DNA of 21,783 nt from Bacteroidales bacterium UBA3630 (GTDB taxonomy: Bacteria > Bacteroidota > Bacteroidia > Bacteroidales > P3). Location: positions 1-21,783 of the forward strand of contig DFLB01000060.1 in NCBI GenBank assembly GCA_002373995.1, read 5' to 3'. The notes beneath the pieces are model-generated. The model saw only the letters and a program-made list of their open reading frames with translations. It was not told the DNA's origin and made no database searches. Below are positions 6,794-15,235 of this stretch, piece by piece (the stretch's first letter is position 1; every line of letters begins with the position of its first letter). The translations under genes were made by a program, and so were the position numbers.

Positions 6794-9700
6794 TTAGTAC
6801 CTCACACGATCTTTAAATGGACGGAAATTCTGGCGTTTCTTGTTCTCGAAAGCGACACAATAGGCCACCGGCAGAATAGTGACAACAAACGGGAGGGTAA
6901 AGAGTGTACCAAAGCAGATGACCACCCCCATAGGCATCCACAGCATGGTTCCGGCCAAAATCATTGGGATGACCCCCAAAGCGGTGGTTGCCGAAGTAAG
7001 GAAAATGGGCCTCATCCTTCGTATACCCGCAGTGAAGGCGGCATCCTGAACAGACATTAACTCCTTGTTGCGCAGCTCCGCCACATAATCATACATGATG
7101 ATTGCGTTGCGCACGATGATACCCACCAGTGATATTATTCCCAGCGTGGCAGTCACAGAGAAGTCGAGTCCAAACATCCAGAGACCGAGGATAGCACCAA
7201 AGACACACAACACAGACATGGAGATGGAGAGGAGCGAAATGCCGAGTTTTCCGTAATGAATGATGAGGACCAAGAACATGACACCTATCGCTGCCACCAC
7301 GGAGAGCATCAAGTCCGGCATAAGGCTTCTCGACACTGCATAGGTACCACCCTGATCAATAGTCACACCCTCCGGGATGTCCATCTTGTCCAGTTCTTTC
7401 ATTATCTTGCGGAACTCGCGCATTTGTCCCGCGCCCGCCATCACGTCTGCTGATACAGTAACGGTTCTTATGCCATTGCGGTGAGGAAGGTTATTATGAT
7501 GGAAATGAGGCTTGATATCAGCCACCAAACGCAATGGTACCCATGCGCCCGGTTGTGCTCCCGGCACAAGCATATCACCCAAAGAAGCATAGTCAATTTG
7601 CTGTTTACCTTCTGAGTATATTGCAATTGGAATACTGTAGTCACCCTCCCATAGCGAGGTGAGGTTGGTGCCCGACAGGGCTCCACTAAGGAACACCGAC
7701 AGCGTGGACTGAGTGATACCGAGCCTGTTGGCAATATCTGTTTTCAATACCACATCCACCATAGCCTGTGTCTCGTCATAGTCAGAATGGACATAGAACA
7801 GGTTGGGGTTTTGTTTCATGATACGCAACAGAGAGTCGCGCACCGGCTCTATCTTGGCATAATCTTCAGCCTGGATATAGAACTCAATCGGTGATGCCGC
7901 TGGCTGGTAATCCATCTGTTTGAACCTAATCTGGGCCTGAGGGAAATAGTTCTCGTAGCGCTGAGCATATTCAGCGATAATTTCCTTGGTAGCCTCGTCA
8001 TTTACGGTATTAACAATGAACTGGGCATAGTTATCCGACGGCAATTGAGGTGCATACGTAATATGGAAACGCGGCGACGACATACCCACAAATGATGTGA
8101 TACTCTTCACACGTGGGTCTTTGAGCATTATCGATGTCAGCGAGTCAGCCACCCTTTCTGTTTCGTCAACCGAGGAACCCGCCGACAGGTGCAACTCCAC
8201 CGCAAAACTATCACGCTCGGCTTTAGGCAGTATCTGAATATTCAACTGCGTGAAAAGGAATACTCCGAGCAGCAAAAAGATTGCTCCATTTATCAGAGTA
8301 AGTGTTTTGTGGCGGAAACAAAAGCGGAGCAGCCTCTCGTAGCCATGCTGTAGCCACCCGAAGAAGCCCTCCTGTACCTTTTCAAAAGCACTGGGTGCCT
8401 TTCCCACTTGTCTGCTAATCAATCTTGACGAAAGGAACGGAATTACCTGAACCGAATAGAGGAAACTACATGCCAATGCAATGAGAATGGTCCAAGGGAA
8501 CAACCTGATAAACTCACCCATCATGCCACCCTTCATAATGGATAATGTTGGGAAAAACATCGCCGCAATCGAAATTGTGGCAAACAACATCGACCCCGCA
8601 AGTTTCGTAGTCGAGACAACCGCGGAATACCATCGCGAATGTCCCACCCTCAACAAGTCGGAATAACCATCTATGACCACTACCGAGTCATCAACCACCA
8701 TCCCCAACACAGCAATCAACGCGGCTAAAGTGACCGTATTTAGCTCGAATCCCAAGAAATACATAATACCCAATGTGGCCGCAATACATATCGGCACCGA
8801 TGTCGAACTCACCAACGCAGTGCGTAGCGGGAAAAGTAATAGCATCACAATAATGACAACCAGCACGGCTTCGAGCAAATCTTTAAGAAACGACTGGACC
8901 GAACGATCCACTATCTTGGGCTGGTCAGTGATACGGTGTATGTGTATGTCAGGAGTGATGGTTTTCTCATATTCCCTAATAATTTTCTCCACCCGTTTAC
9001 CGAAGTCCACCACATTGTTTCCTGTTCGCATCTCTATCGAGAGCATAACACACCGACTGCCCAAAGAGGCAGAATCACTATATTTGATGTGTGGTTTCAA
9101 CACTTCATATTGCGATTCTACGGTAGCCACATCACGTAAACGGAGCGTCTGACCTGTAGCAGGGTCAGAAAAAATGATTAATTCATTTAGGTCGTATATG
9201 TTACCAAAAGGTATCGAGACATGTACAATGGCACTTCCTTCGTCATTGCTTACCTTTCCCGACACCGTTCGGAACCCGTGTGCAGCCAACTCTGCTGTCA
9301 CAATCGAAGGTGAGATGGCATACTGCGTGAGCTTCATGGGATCCATATAGACGGCTATCTCTTCTTTCTGTGCACCAACAACACTAATCTTACCCATTTC
9401 CTTGATACTACGCAACCTCGTGGAGAGTTGCTTGGCAACAGCTTCCAATTCGCGTGGTGACCGCTCAGTGCTTTCAATGGCTAACAGCAGCGACGACGAG
9501 TTTCCAAAGTCATCAACCACTGCTGTGGCAGCGACACCTTGAGGCAGGTCAGTAAGTCGGAATAGAGACAACCCCTCGCGTATGCGCGACCATGTAATCT
9601 TGGTATCCGTATCCGTAGGCACCAATGTCACAAATACATACAGCATCCCATTCTGACTGTAAGAATAGGTCTTGGTCTTGTCAACATCGGTAAATGTAAA

Positions 9701-9925
9701 AAGATATTCTTCCACCCGTCCTGCCACCTGCTCCTCAATCTCTTCCGCCGTAGCACCAGGATACACAACAGCCACAACCCCCTGCTTCAGTGTCATTGCA
9801 GGAAACTCATTCTTGTTCAGGTGTGGTAGCGCATATGTACCTAACAAGACTATCACAACGAGGGTGAAAGCGAGAATGGGGAAGCTTCTCATGGTTCCCT
9901 CTATCAGATTGCTTCTGCGTGCCAT
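6794..9925 (-). CDS. RND family efflux transporter, inner membrane subunit
   Basis: Proton-driven inner membrane pump of 1043 residues, normal for AcrB/MexB-like proteins. TM1 is at about 14-32. A first periplasmic region follows, then a TM cluster at about 350-500 containing the proton-relay Asp pair D412-D413 in GMVVDDSVVV. A second periplasmic half and a final TM cluster include the conserved GIISLVGIIVRNAIIMYDYV in TM11. The gene starts 5 bp after the fusion protein stop codon, so translation is probably coupled. The sequence looks like a general hydrophobe/amphiphile pump rather than a metal pump, but I would not assign a substrate. Base composition is slightly more AT-rich than the flanking genes. 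Confidence 0.93.
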   Translation of the reverse strand: MARRSNLIEGTMRSFPILAFTLVVIVLLGTYALPHLNKNEFPAMTLKQGVVAVVYPGATAEEIEEQVAGRVEEYLFTFTDVDKTKTYSYSQNGMLYVFVTLVPTDTDTKITWSRIREGLSLFRLTDLPQGVAATAVVDDFGNSSSLLLAIESTERSPRELEAVAKQLSTRLRSIKEMGKISVVGAQKEEIAVYMDPMKLTQYAISPSIVTAELAAHGFRTVSGKVSNDEGSAIVHVSIPFGNIYDLNELIIFSDPATGQTLRLRDVATVESQYEVLKPHIKYSDSASLGSRCVMLSIEMRTGNNVVDFGKRVEKIIREYEKTITPDIHIHRITDQPKIVDRSVQSFLKDLLEAVLVVIIVMLLLFPLRTALVSSTSVPICIAATLGIMYFLGFELNTVTLAALIAVLGMVVDDSVVVIDGYSDLLRVGHSRWYSAVVSTTKLAGSMLFATISIAAMFFPTLSIMKGGMMGEFIRLFPWTILIALACSFLYSVQVIPFLSSRLISRQVGKAPSAFEKVQEGFFGWLQHGYERLLRFCFRHKTLTLINGAIFLLLGVFLFTQLNIQILPKAERDSFAVELHLSAGSSVDETERVADSLTSIMLKDPRVKSITSFVGMSSPRFHITYAPQLPSDNYAQFIVNTVNDEATKEIIAEYAQRYENYFPQAQIRFKQMDYQPAASPIEFYIQAEDYAKIEPVRDSLLRIMKQNPNLFYVHSDYDETQAMVDVVLKTDIANRLGITQSTLSVFLSGALSGTNLTSLWEGDYSIPIAIYSEGKQQIDYASLGDMLVPGAQPGAWVPLRLVADIKPHFHHNNLPHRNGIRTVTVSADVMAGAGQMREFRKIMKELDKMDIPEGVTIDQGGTYAVSRSLMPDLMLSVVAAIGVMFLVLIIHYGKLGISLLSISMSVLCVFGAILGLWMFGLDFSVTATLGIISLVGIIVRNAIIMYDYVAELRNKELMSVQDAAFTAGIRRMRPIFLTSATTALGVIPMILAGTMLWMPMGVVICFGTLFTLPFVVTILPVAYCVAFENKKRQNFRPFKDRVRY

Positions 9926-9930
9926 TTTTG

Positions 9931-10971
9931 CTATCGGATTGGTTTTACGGGAGCTCCGGTGTAGAGTTTCTGCCGTCCCTCTGCAATTACTGTATCACCG
10001 ACGGAAAGACCGGATTTGATATAGACTCCGTTGTAATAGAAGTCACCCACTTCGATACGGCGCTGTTCCGAACGACCGTTCTTCACGACCCACACGATGG
10101 TGCCTTCCGGCATGGTCTGCACACATTCGATGGGTATAGCCATTCCATCGGCTTCTCCCAGCGTGGCCTGCACTTTTGTCACCATATCAGGCAATAAGTC
10201 TTTTCGTTCACCACCTATCACGGAGGCGTGCACTCTATATGTATGGCCCATGGGGTTTGCCGTCATCCCTTTGTCTGCCACTCGCAGGCGCAGAGGCCTG
10301 TCTCGCAGTGCAGGCACGATGGCCGTAACCTGGTCGCCTATGGAGATGAGGGCGATTTCCTGCTCGGGAACGGAGAAGTTTACTTGCAGCCGTTCCATAT
10401 CGAGCAGACGGCAGAATGGCTCGCCAGGTTTCATCTCCTCACCGACATGATGGTCAGCACAGGACACCACGCCGGGGAAGGGGGCTTTGATAGTGCAGTC
10501 TTCGAGGTGTTTGCGCGAGCTGAGTTCGGCTTGCCGAGCCTTCTCCAGGTCTGTCTCCATCTCCATCCACCGCACTTCACTTATACCTCCCTCTTTATGC
10601 ACGGCTTCCAGACGGCGGTGGGCATCCTCAGCCTGGCGCAGGGTGGCGAGTGATGCATCGTGCAGGCTTCTGGCAGAGGTGGCATCGGTTTCGGCAATAA
10701 CTTGGCCGGCGGAGACGTGCTGACCGTTGCGAACACACACTTTAGTCAGCACACCCCCCATGGGGAAGGATAGCGACACTTCACGTTCAGACCCGATGGC
10801 ACCGACATAGTTGCGCCCTGCCGATGCTTCGACGTTGCCCACGATGATGTACCTCACGGGTATGGTGTCGTTCCACCCGGTCGGCTTCTGCCTGCCTGTG
10901 GTGCATGCTCCGAGGAGGAGGAGAGGGAGTATCCAGTAGCTGAAAGTTGGTAGCTGAGAACTGATTTTCAT
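9931..10971 (-). CDS. RND efflux membrane fusion protein (HlyD/AcrA type), lipoprotein
   Basis: Periplasmic adaptor that links the pump to the outer membrane channel. The 346 residues begin with a lipoprotein signal (lipobox LLGAC, Cys23). A split lipoyl domain flanks an alpha hairpin at about 105-155: GGVLTKVCVRNGQHVSAGQVI and, after the hairpin, APFPGVVSCADHHVGEEMKPGE. Beta-barrel and membrane-proximal domains follow. The start lies 4 bp after the metK stop. Residues 3-12, the front of the signal peptide, are encoded by a heptamer repeat. No in-frame methionine lies between the repeat and the lipobox, so the repeat-derived start is probably the real one. Confidence 0.9.
   Translation of the reverse strand: MKISSQLPTFSYWILPLLLLGACTTGRQKPTGWNDTIPVRYIIVGNVEASAGRNYVGAIGSEREVSLSFPMGGVLTKVCVRNGQHVSAGQVIAETDATSARSLHDASLATLRQAEDAHRRLEAVHKEGGISEVRWMEMETDLEKARQAELSSRKHLEDCTIKAPFPGVVSCADHHVGEEMKPGEPFCRLLDMERLQVNFSVPEQEIALISIGDQVTAIVPALRDRPLRLRVADKGMTANPMGHTYRVHASVIGGERKDLLPDMVTKVQATLGEADGMAIPIECVQTMPEGTIVWVVKNGRSEQRRIEVGDFYYNGVYIKSGLSVGDTVIAEGRQKLYTGAPVKPIR
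10938..10965. repeat. Heptamer repeat in the fusion protein signal peptide
   Basis: Four 7-bp units (AGCTGAA, AGTTGGT, AGCTGAG, AACTGAT on the + strand) encode residues 3-11 of the fusion protein (ISSQLPTFS). They belong to the same family as the arrays at 2024-2058, 4892-4919 and 21752-21783. Confidence 0.75.
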
Positions 10972-10975
10972 AGGG

Positions 10976-12226
10976 CTATCTTATTTTGAACTCTTTCTTT
11001 ATGGTATCCACCATGTCAAGCCGCTCCCAGCCAAAGAACTGGACAGTCTTTTGCTGCGGTTTGCCATCCTCGTAGACAATAACCTCTCCCTCGTAAGGGT
11101 CGCGCCCCATGTGACCGTAGGCCGCCGTCGGCCGAAAGATGGGGTTCTTCAACCCAAAGCGCTCCACGATGGCGTAGGGGCGCAGGTCGAAGAGGCGCTT
11201 TACCCGCTCGGCAATCTCGCCGTCCGTCATCTTCACATGCGCGCTGCCATACGTATCAACATAGAGGCCCACCGGTTCCGCCACCCCAATGGCGTAGGCC
11301 ACCTGCACCAGCACTTCGTCACAGACTCCCGCCGCCACCAGGTTCTTCGCAATGTGGCGCGTGGCATAGGCCGCCGAACGGTCTACCTTCGAGGCGTCTT
11401 TACCGCTGAAGGCACCGCCGCCGTGGGCACCGCGCCCGCCATAGGTGTCTACGATGATCTTGCGCCCTGTGAGGCCCGTGTCCCCGTGAGGCCCTCCAAT
11501 GACGAACTTCCCTGTGGGGTTGACGTAAAGGCGATAGTTTCCACCCCCCACCTTGAACAGTCTCTGTGTCTCTTCGGGCAGGCGCCCCACAACGCGCGGC
11601 AGAAGGATCCTCTCCACGTCAGCGCGTATCTGCCCCTGGTCCACGTCAGGGTCGTGCTGCGTGCTGACCACAATGGTGTCGATTCGCTCGGGTCGCCCCT
11701 CGTCGCTGTACTGCACCGTCACCTGGCTCTTCGCGTCAGGCCTCAGGTACCTCATCTGCTTACCCTCGCGACGAATGCGCGACAGCTCCTGCAGTATGAT
11801 GTGCGCCAGCGTGATGGGCAACGGCATCAGCTCGTCCGTCTCGCGGCAGGCATAGCCGAACATCATGCCTTGGTCACCCGCCCCCTGGTCTTTCTTGGCC
11901 TTGCGACTGACACCCATGTTGATATCCTGGCTCTGCTCGTGGATGGCGCTGAGCACCGCACAGCTCTCGGCCTCAAACTTGTACTCGCCCTTGGTATAGC
12001 CAATCTCGCGAATGACGTCGCGCACGGTGGTCTGCACGTCGACGTAGCCGTTGCACGTCACCTCGCCGCTCACCACGGCCAGCCCCGTCGTCACCAACGT
12101 CTCGCAGGCCACATGGCTCTCGGGGTCGTGACGCAGAAATTCGTCGAGCAGGGCATCGCTAATCTGGTCGGCCACTTTGTCGGGATGCCCCTCGCTCACA
12201 CTCTCACTTGTGAAAAAATAACTCAT
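10976..12226 (-). CDS. metK: S-adenosylmethionine synthetase MetK
   Basis: Cytoplasmic enzyme making S-adenosylmethionine from methionine and ATP. The 416 residues are slightly longer than the E. coli enzyme, as is common in Bacteroidetes. Signatures: TSESVSEGHPDKVADQISDA at the N-terminus (H14, D16), GAGDQGMMFGYA at 115-126 (family signature 1), and GGGAFSGKD at 269-277 (signature 2, P-loop-like). GGPHGDTGLTGRKI lies between them. It is followed after 4 bp by the efflux operon, so the two may share transcripts. Upstream is a leader of about 125 nt with an inverted repeat. The SAM made here would also serve radical SAM enzymes such as the one at 14130-15194. Confidence 0.97.
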   Translation of the reverse strand: MSYFFTSESVSEGHPDKVADQISDALLDEFLRHDPESHVACETLVTTGLAVVSGEVTCNGYVDVQTTVRDVIREIGYTKGEYKFEAESCAVLSAIHEQSQDINMGVSRKAKKDQGAGDQGMMFGYACRETDELMPLPITLAHIILQELSRIRREGKQMRYLRPDAKSQVTVQYSDEGRPERIDTIVVSTQHDPDVDQGQIRADVERILLPRVVGRLPEETQRLFKVGGGNYRLYVNPTGKFVIGGPHGDTGLTGRKIIVDTYGGRGAHGGGAFSGKDASKVDRSAAYATRHIAKNLVAAGVCDEVLVQVAYAIGVAEPVGLYVDTYGSAHVKMTDGEIAERVKRLFDLRPYAIVERFGLKNPIFRPTAAYGHMGRDPYEGEVIVYEDGKPQQKTVQFFGWERLDMVDTIKKEFKIR

Positions 12227-12229
12227 TTT

Positions 12230-12271
12230 TGTTACATTTTAGCTTGTTGATATTGTATTCTAAATGTAACA
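12230..12271 (-). promoter_or_regulatory. Inverted repeat in the metK leader
   Basis: TGTTACATTT (12230-12239) and AAATGTAACA (12262-12271) form perfect 10-bp arms separated by 22 bp, immediately upstream of the metK ATG. In the transcript this would be a stem-loop whose 3' arm reaches within 4 nt of the start codon. It could be a translational control hairpin or a protein-binding site. It does not match a SAM riboswitch that I recognise. Confidence 0.55.
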
Positions 12272-12359
12272 GATTTGAGAATGAAGTCGCAGTTGAACAA
12301 CGCTTTAGCATTTTTTCAAGTGGTTGCAATCATTACAAATCTATCCACATTTGCAAATG

Positions 12360-12367
12360 CAAAGATA
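12360..12367 (-). promoter_or_regulatory. -7 promoter core for metK
   Basis: The reverse strand reads TATCTTTG, a TAnnTTTG match about 134 bp upstream of the metK ATG, implying a leader of about 125 nt. No clear -33 TTTG is present. A 12-bp palindrome (CATTTGCAAATG) lies directly after it, near the likely start of transcription. Confidence 0.5.
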
Positions 12368-12429
12368 CAAAATATTTCCCACATGGAGAAAAACTTTGTA
12401 TCTTTGCTCCCTTATAGCCCGCTCCCCGG

Positions 12430-13752
12430 CTATTCAGAATACTTGCACTGGAACCGCCGCTCATACTCCTCGATGAGCATCGGGCGGTAGTCGGGATGGG
12501 CAATGCGTATCAGGTCCTCCGCACGGTGCTGCAAGGTCCTCCCCTTGAGACGGGCAATGCCGTACTCGGTAACGAGGTAGTTCACATCGTTGCGCGTGGT
12601 GCTCACCGCCGAACCAGGGGTGAGGAAGGGCTTGATGCGCGAGATGGTACCACCCGCCGCTGTCGACGGCATGGCAATGATGCTCTTCCCCTCGCGGGCC
12701 ATCGACGCCCCGCGCACAAAGTCTATCTGCCCTCCAATACCGCTATACTGACGCATACCGATGGTCTCGCTGGCCACCTGACCCATCAGGTCCACCTCTA
12801 AACACGAGTTGATGGAGGTCATGCGGTACTGCTGCGCAATAACGATGGGGTCGTTCGTGTAGTCCACGGGGTAGAGCTCGATGGCTTCGTTACCGTCCAC
12901 AAAATCATACAAATCCCTGGTACCCATGATAAAGGTGGCCACCACCTTGCCCTTGTGCAACGTCTTGCGGCTGCCGTTGATGTTGCCGCGACGCATCAGC
13001 TCGGCCACCCCGTCGCTGAACATCTCGCTGTGGATACCCAGGTCATTCTTGTCGGCCAGCTCCGAGAGCACAGCGTTGGGTATCGCACCAATGCCCAACT
13101 GCAGCGTCGCCCCGTCGGTAACAAGCGAGGCACAGTGGCGGCCAATGGCCTGTTCCACCTCGCTCGGCGCATCGCCATGCAACTCGGGCAACGCATAGGC
13201 GCACGGTATGATGTGGTCTATCTGCGACACGTGGATCATTGTGTTCCCATAGGTGAACGGCATCATCTCGTTGGTCTCGATGATGACCGAACGGGCCCGC
13301 CGGATGGCAGCCAGCGCGTAGTCACAACTCACCCCCAACGAGCAATAGCCCTCATCATTGGGCGGAGTGGCTTGAAACACAGCCACCTCGCACGGTATCT
13401 CGTCACCAATCATCTCGGGCACGTCGTGAAAGTAGGCTGGGAAGAAGTCCCCATTCAAATGGTTCACCGCCTCGCGCGAATTGCCACTCAGGAAATTGCT
13501 CACATGGCGGAAGTGCCCATAGCAGCGCGGATGAAGCAACGGATTGTCGCCCAGCGTGGTCATGTGAAATATCAACACGTCGTTATAGTCCTCGCAGTGG
13601 TCGGCCATCGCCTGCGGCACCACCTTCGGCACCGCCGCCGCATGACCCAGCACCACGCAGTCGCCGTCATGTATATCCTTGATGGCATCCTCCGCCTTCG
13701 ACACCTTGCGCTTGTATTCTTCTTTCCAATTCATCATTTTCTTTGCTTTCAT
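12430..13752 (-). CDS. Acetyl-CoA hydrolase/CoA-transferase family (4-hydroxybutyrate CoA-transferase-like)
   Basis: Cytoplasmic CoA-transferase, about 440 residues as is usual for the 4-hydroxybutyrate or butyrate:acetate CoA-transferase group. The catalytic glutamate is E243 in GIHSEMFSDGV. The glycine-rich SGIGGQIDFVRG (337-348) is the CoA-binding motif of this group. The C-terminal half has STAAGGTISRI and TEYGIARLKG. In anaerobic Bacteroidales such enzymes move CoA between acetate and 4-hydroxybutyrate, butyrate or propionate in fermentation; which acid is used here is inference. No dehydratase or dehydrogenase partner is adjacent. The start at 13752 is the first of three nearby ATGs (residues 1, 6 and 7), so the exact start is uncertain. 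Confidence 0.88.
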   Translation of the reverse strand: MKAKKMMNWKEEYKRKVSKAEDAIKDIHDGDCVVLGHAAAVPKVVPQAMADHCEDYNDVLIFHMTTLGDNPLLHPRCYGHFRHVSNFLSGNSREAVNHLNGDFFPAYFHDVPEMIGDEIPCEVAVFQATPPNDEGYCSLGVSCDYALAAIRRARSVIIETNEMMPFTYGNTMIHVSQIDHIIPCAYALPELHGDAPSEVEQAIGRHCASLVTDGATLQLGIGAIPNAVLSELADKNDLGIHSEMFSDGVAELMRRGNINGSRKTLHKGKVVATFIMGTRDLYDFVDGNEAIELYPVDYTNDPIVIAQQYRMTSINSCLEVDLMGQVASETIGMRQYSGIGGQIDFVRGASMAREGKSIIAMPSTAAGGTISRIKPFLTPGSAVSTTRNDVNYLVTEYGIARLKGRTLQHRAEDLIRIAHPDYRPMLIEEYERRFQCKYSE

Positions 13753-13817
13753 CTTTTCAGTTTAACGAGTTATCTATGTGAAGCATAGGAAGCGCCTTAG
13801 CCCCCCGAAAGTGACGG

Positions 13818-13846
13818 CAAATGTACGAAAAAAAAACTATACCGCA
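13818..13846 (-). promoter_or_regulatory. Promoter of the CoA-transferase gene
   Basis: Reverse strand: TTG (13844-13846), an 18-bp spacer, TACATTTG (13818-13825). This fits the Bacteroidetes promoter pattern and would give a leader of about 60 nt. Confidence 0.6.
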
Positions 13847-13948
13847 ATGATTATTCTTCCCGCTGTAGGTTTTCAGACGGCTCTCCCCTGTTTCATCCAT
13901 GCCTTTCCCTCTGCTATCTCATAGCTGCCACACCGCTTCCGCTCCGCC

Positions 13949-14018
13949 CTTGGTCCGCATTTTCTCGGACCACCCTCGGACCATCCTCGGACCATCCCCG
14001 GACCATCCCCGGACCAAG
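13949..14018 (-). repeat. 11-bp repeat element with terminal hairpin (copy 2)
   Basis: Read on the reverse strand, this copy has the same design as 4781-4856: direct 11-bp TGGTCCG units ending in a hairpin (on the + strand TGGTCCG 13951-13957, 8-nt loop, CGGACCA 13966-13972). The outer bases CTTGGTCCG (13949-13957) and CGGACCAAG (14010-14018) are also complementary. It lies upstream of, and in the same orientation as, the CoA-transferase gene. Confidence 0.9.
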
Positions 14019-14129
14019 ACACCTTAGTCGTTTGTTTCCCAGGTAGTTAAAAAATACGTCTGCTTCCCGCCTTGAAAACGCACTCTCCCTCACCGCTCAG
14101 CGCAACACTTAATTCGCTGATTTTATGCA
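14019..14129. other. Non-coding gap downstream of the radical SAM gene
   Basis: Together with the repeat element and the CoA-transferase promoter, this completes a gap of 377 bp without a gene. No terminator hairpin, promoter core or RNA gene is recognisable in this part. Confidence 0.5.
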
Positions 14130-15194
14130 CTATGCCTGCAATCGGCGGTAGTGGCAGGTCAGCAGCCTGCCGTCGTCGTCGTAGAGGTGGAGACCGCTGC
14201 CCTCGCAGTAGCGCCACACCTTGCAGTCCCCGCACATCCCTTTCTTCGCCCACCGACGGTCGCGCATCACCTGGAACCGATTCTGCCACACATCCCAGAA
14301 GTCATCCCTGTAGATATTGCCCTGGTCCATGTGGCTCCTCACCGAGGTACACCCGCTGATGGCACCGTCGCATCTGATGCTCGCCACCTCGACCCCGCTG
14401 CGGCAGTAGAAAAAGTAGTCGCGCACCCGCTGCTCATAGTCGCCCAGAAAACCCTCGCAGGCATAGCTGACGTTGATCGCACCCCCTCCCTCGCGGCTCT
14501 CTTTGATGAAGTCCAACAAACCCCTGAATTGCTCATCCGTGAGCTGCAGCTCAGGGTCGCGGGCCGCTCGCCCCATGGGAAAGATGCTGAAAAGCCGCCA
14601 CGCCGGTACACCCATCTCTGTAAGCCCATCCTTGATGTCCCTCAAGTGCTTGTAGTTCTTCGGATTGACACACGTCACCACATCCCACAGCAAATCCTTC
14701 CGCTTCGCCAGCAGCCTTATCGCCTCGCTCGCACGCGCAAACGACTGCTCATGCCTCCGTATCCAGTTATGGTCTTCTTCCATCCCGTCCAGACTGACGG
14801 TGATCGAGTGCATACCGCTGGCCATCAGGCTCTCCAACCTCCGCTCGTCGAGCAGGAAACCGTTGGTCACCACCCCCCACGGGTATTCCCGTCTATACAG
14901 CTCCATCCCCACCCGCTCCAGGTCATCCCTCAGCAACGCCTCGCCGCCGGTGAAGATAACAAAGACCTCATGGGGGTTCACATGCGGCGTCAGCGAGTCC
15001 ACAACCCGCAGGAAATCCTCCGCAGGCATGTCTTTCACCTCAGGCTGCACCTTGCAGTCGCTCCCGCAGTGACGGCACGCCATGTTGCACCGCAACGTGC
15101 ACTCCCAGAACAATGTCCTCAACGGATGCAGCTCCGCCTGCGTGTGACGCAACTGGCGCTGCAACTCTAATCCAACCTTCTGCCTGATGTCCAT
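14130..15194 (-). CDS. Radical SAM/SPASM protein of the rSAM/lipoprotein system
   Basis: Predicted peptide-modifying radical SAM enzyme, 354 residues. The radical SAM cluster motif is C36, C40 and C43 (CNMACRHC), within the distinctive FWECTLRCNMACRHCGSDC. FTGGEALLRDD (81-91) is the usual GGE motif. A C-terminal SPASM-type domain follows with many cysteines: C264, C275, C282, then CGDCKVWRYC at 321-330, and C347. This should hold auxiliary iron-sulfur clusters. I recognise the sequence as the NCBIfam TIGR04133 type (radical SAM enzyme paired with a lipoprotein), from memory and not from a search. It lies 41 bp after the partner lipoprotein gene, so the two are probably one operon. The modification it makes is unknown to me. 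Confidence 0.9.
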   Translation of the reverse strand: MDIRQKVGLELQRQLRHTQAELHPLRTLFWECTLRCNMACRHCGSDCKVQPEVKDMPAEDFLRVVDSLTPHVNPHEVFVIFTGGEALLRDDLERVGMELYRREYPWGVVTNGFLLDERRLESLMASGMHSITVSLDGMEEDHNWIRRHEQSFARASEAIRLLAKRKDLLWDVVTCVNPKNYKHLRDIKDGLTEMGVPAWRLFSIFPMGRAARDPELQLTDEQFRGLLDFIKESREGGGAINVSYACEGFLGDYEQRVRDYFFYCRSGVEVASIRCDGAISGCTSVRSHMDQGNIYRDDFWDVWQNRFQVMRDRRWAKKGMCGDCKVWRYCEGSGLHLYDDDGRLLTCHYRRLQA

Positions 15195-15235
15195 CTATCC
15201 CTTCAATCTCCTCCCCCTCTCTCCTTCCTCCGCGC

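Noticed and set aside
11051..12250. 399-codon + strand open frame opposite metK
   Set aside because: metK carries all of its signature motifs on the other strand; the antisense frame has none.
12227..12367. SAM-II or other SAM riboswitch upstream of metK
   Set aside because: I could not lay out the conserved core or pseudoknot; only a simple inverted repeat is visible. It is kept as an uncharacterised leader.
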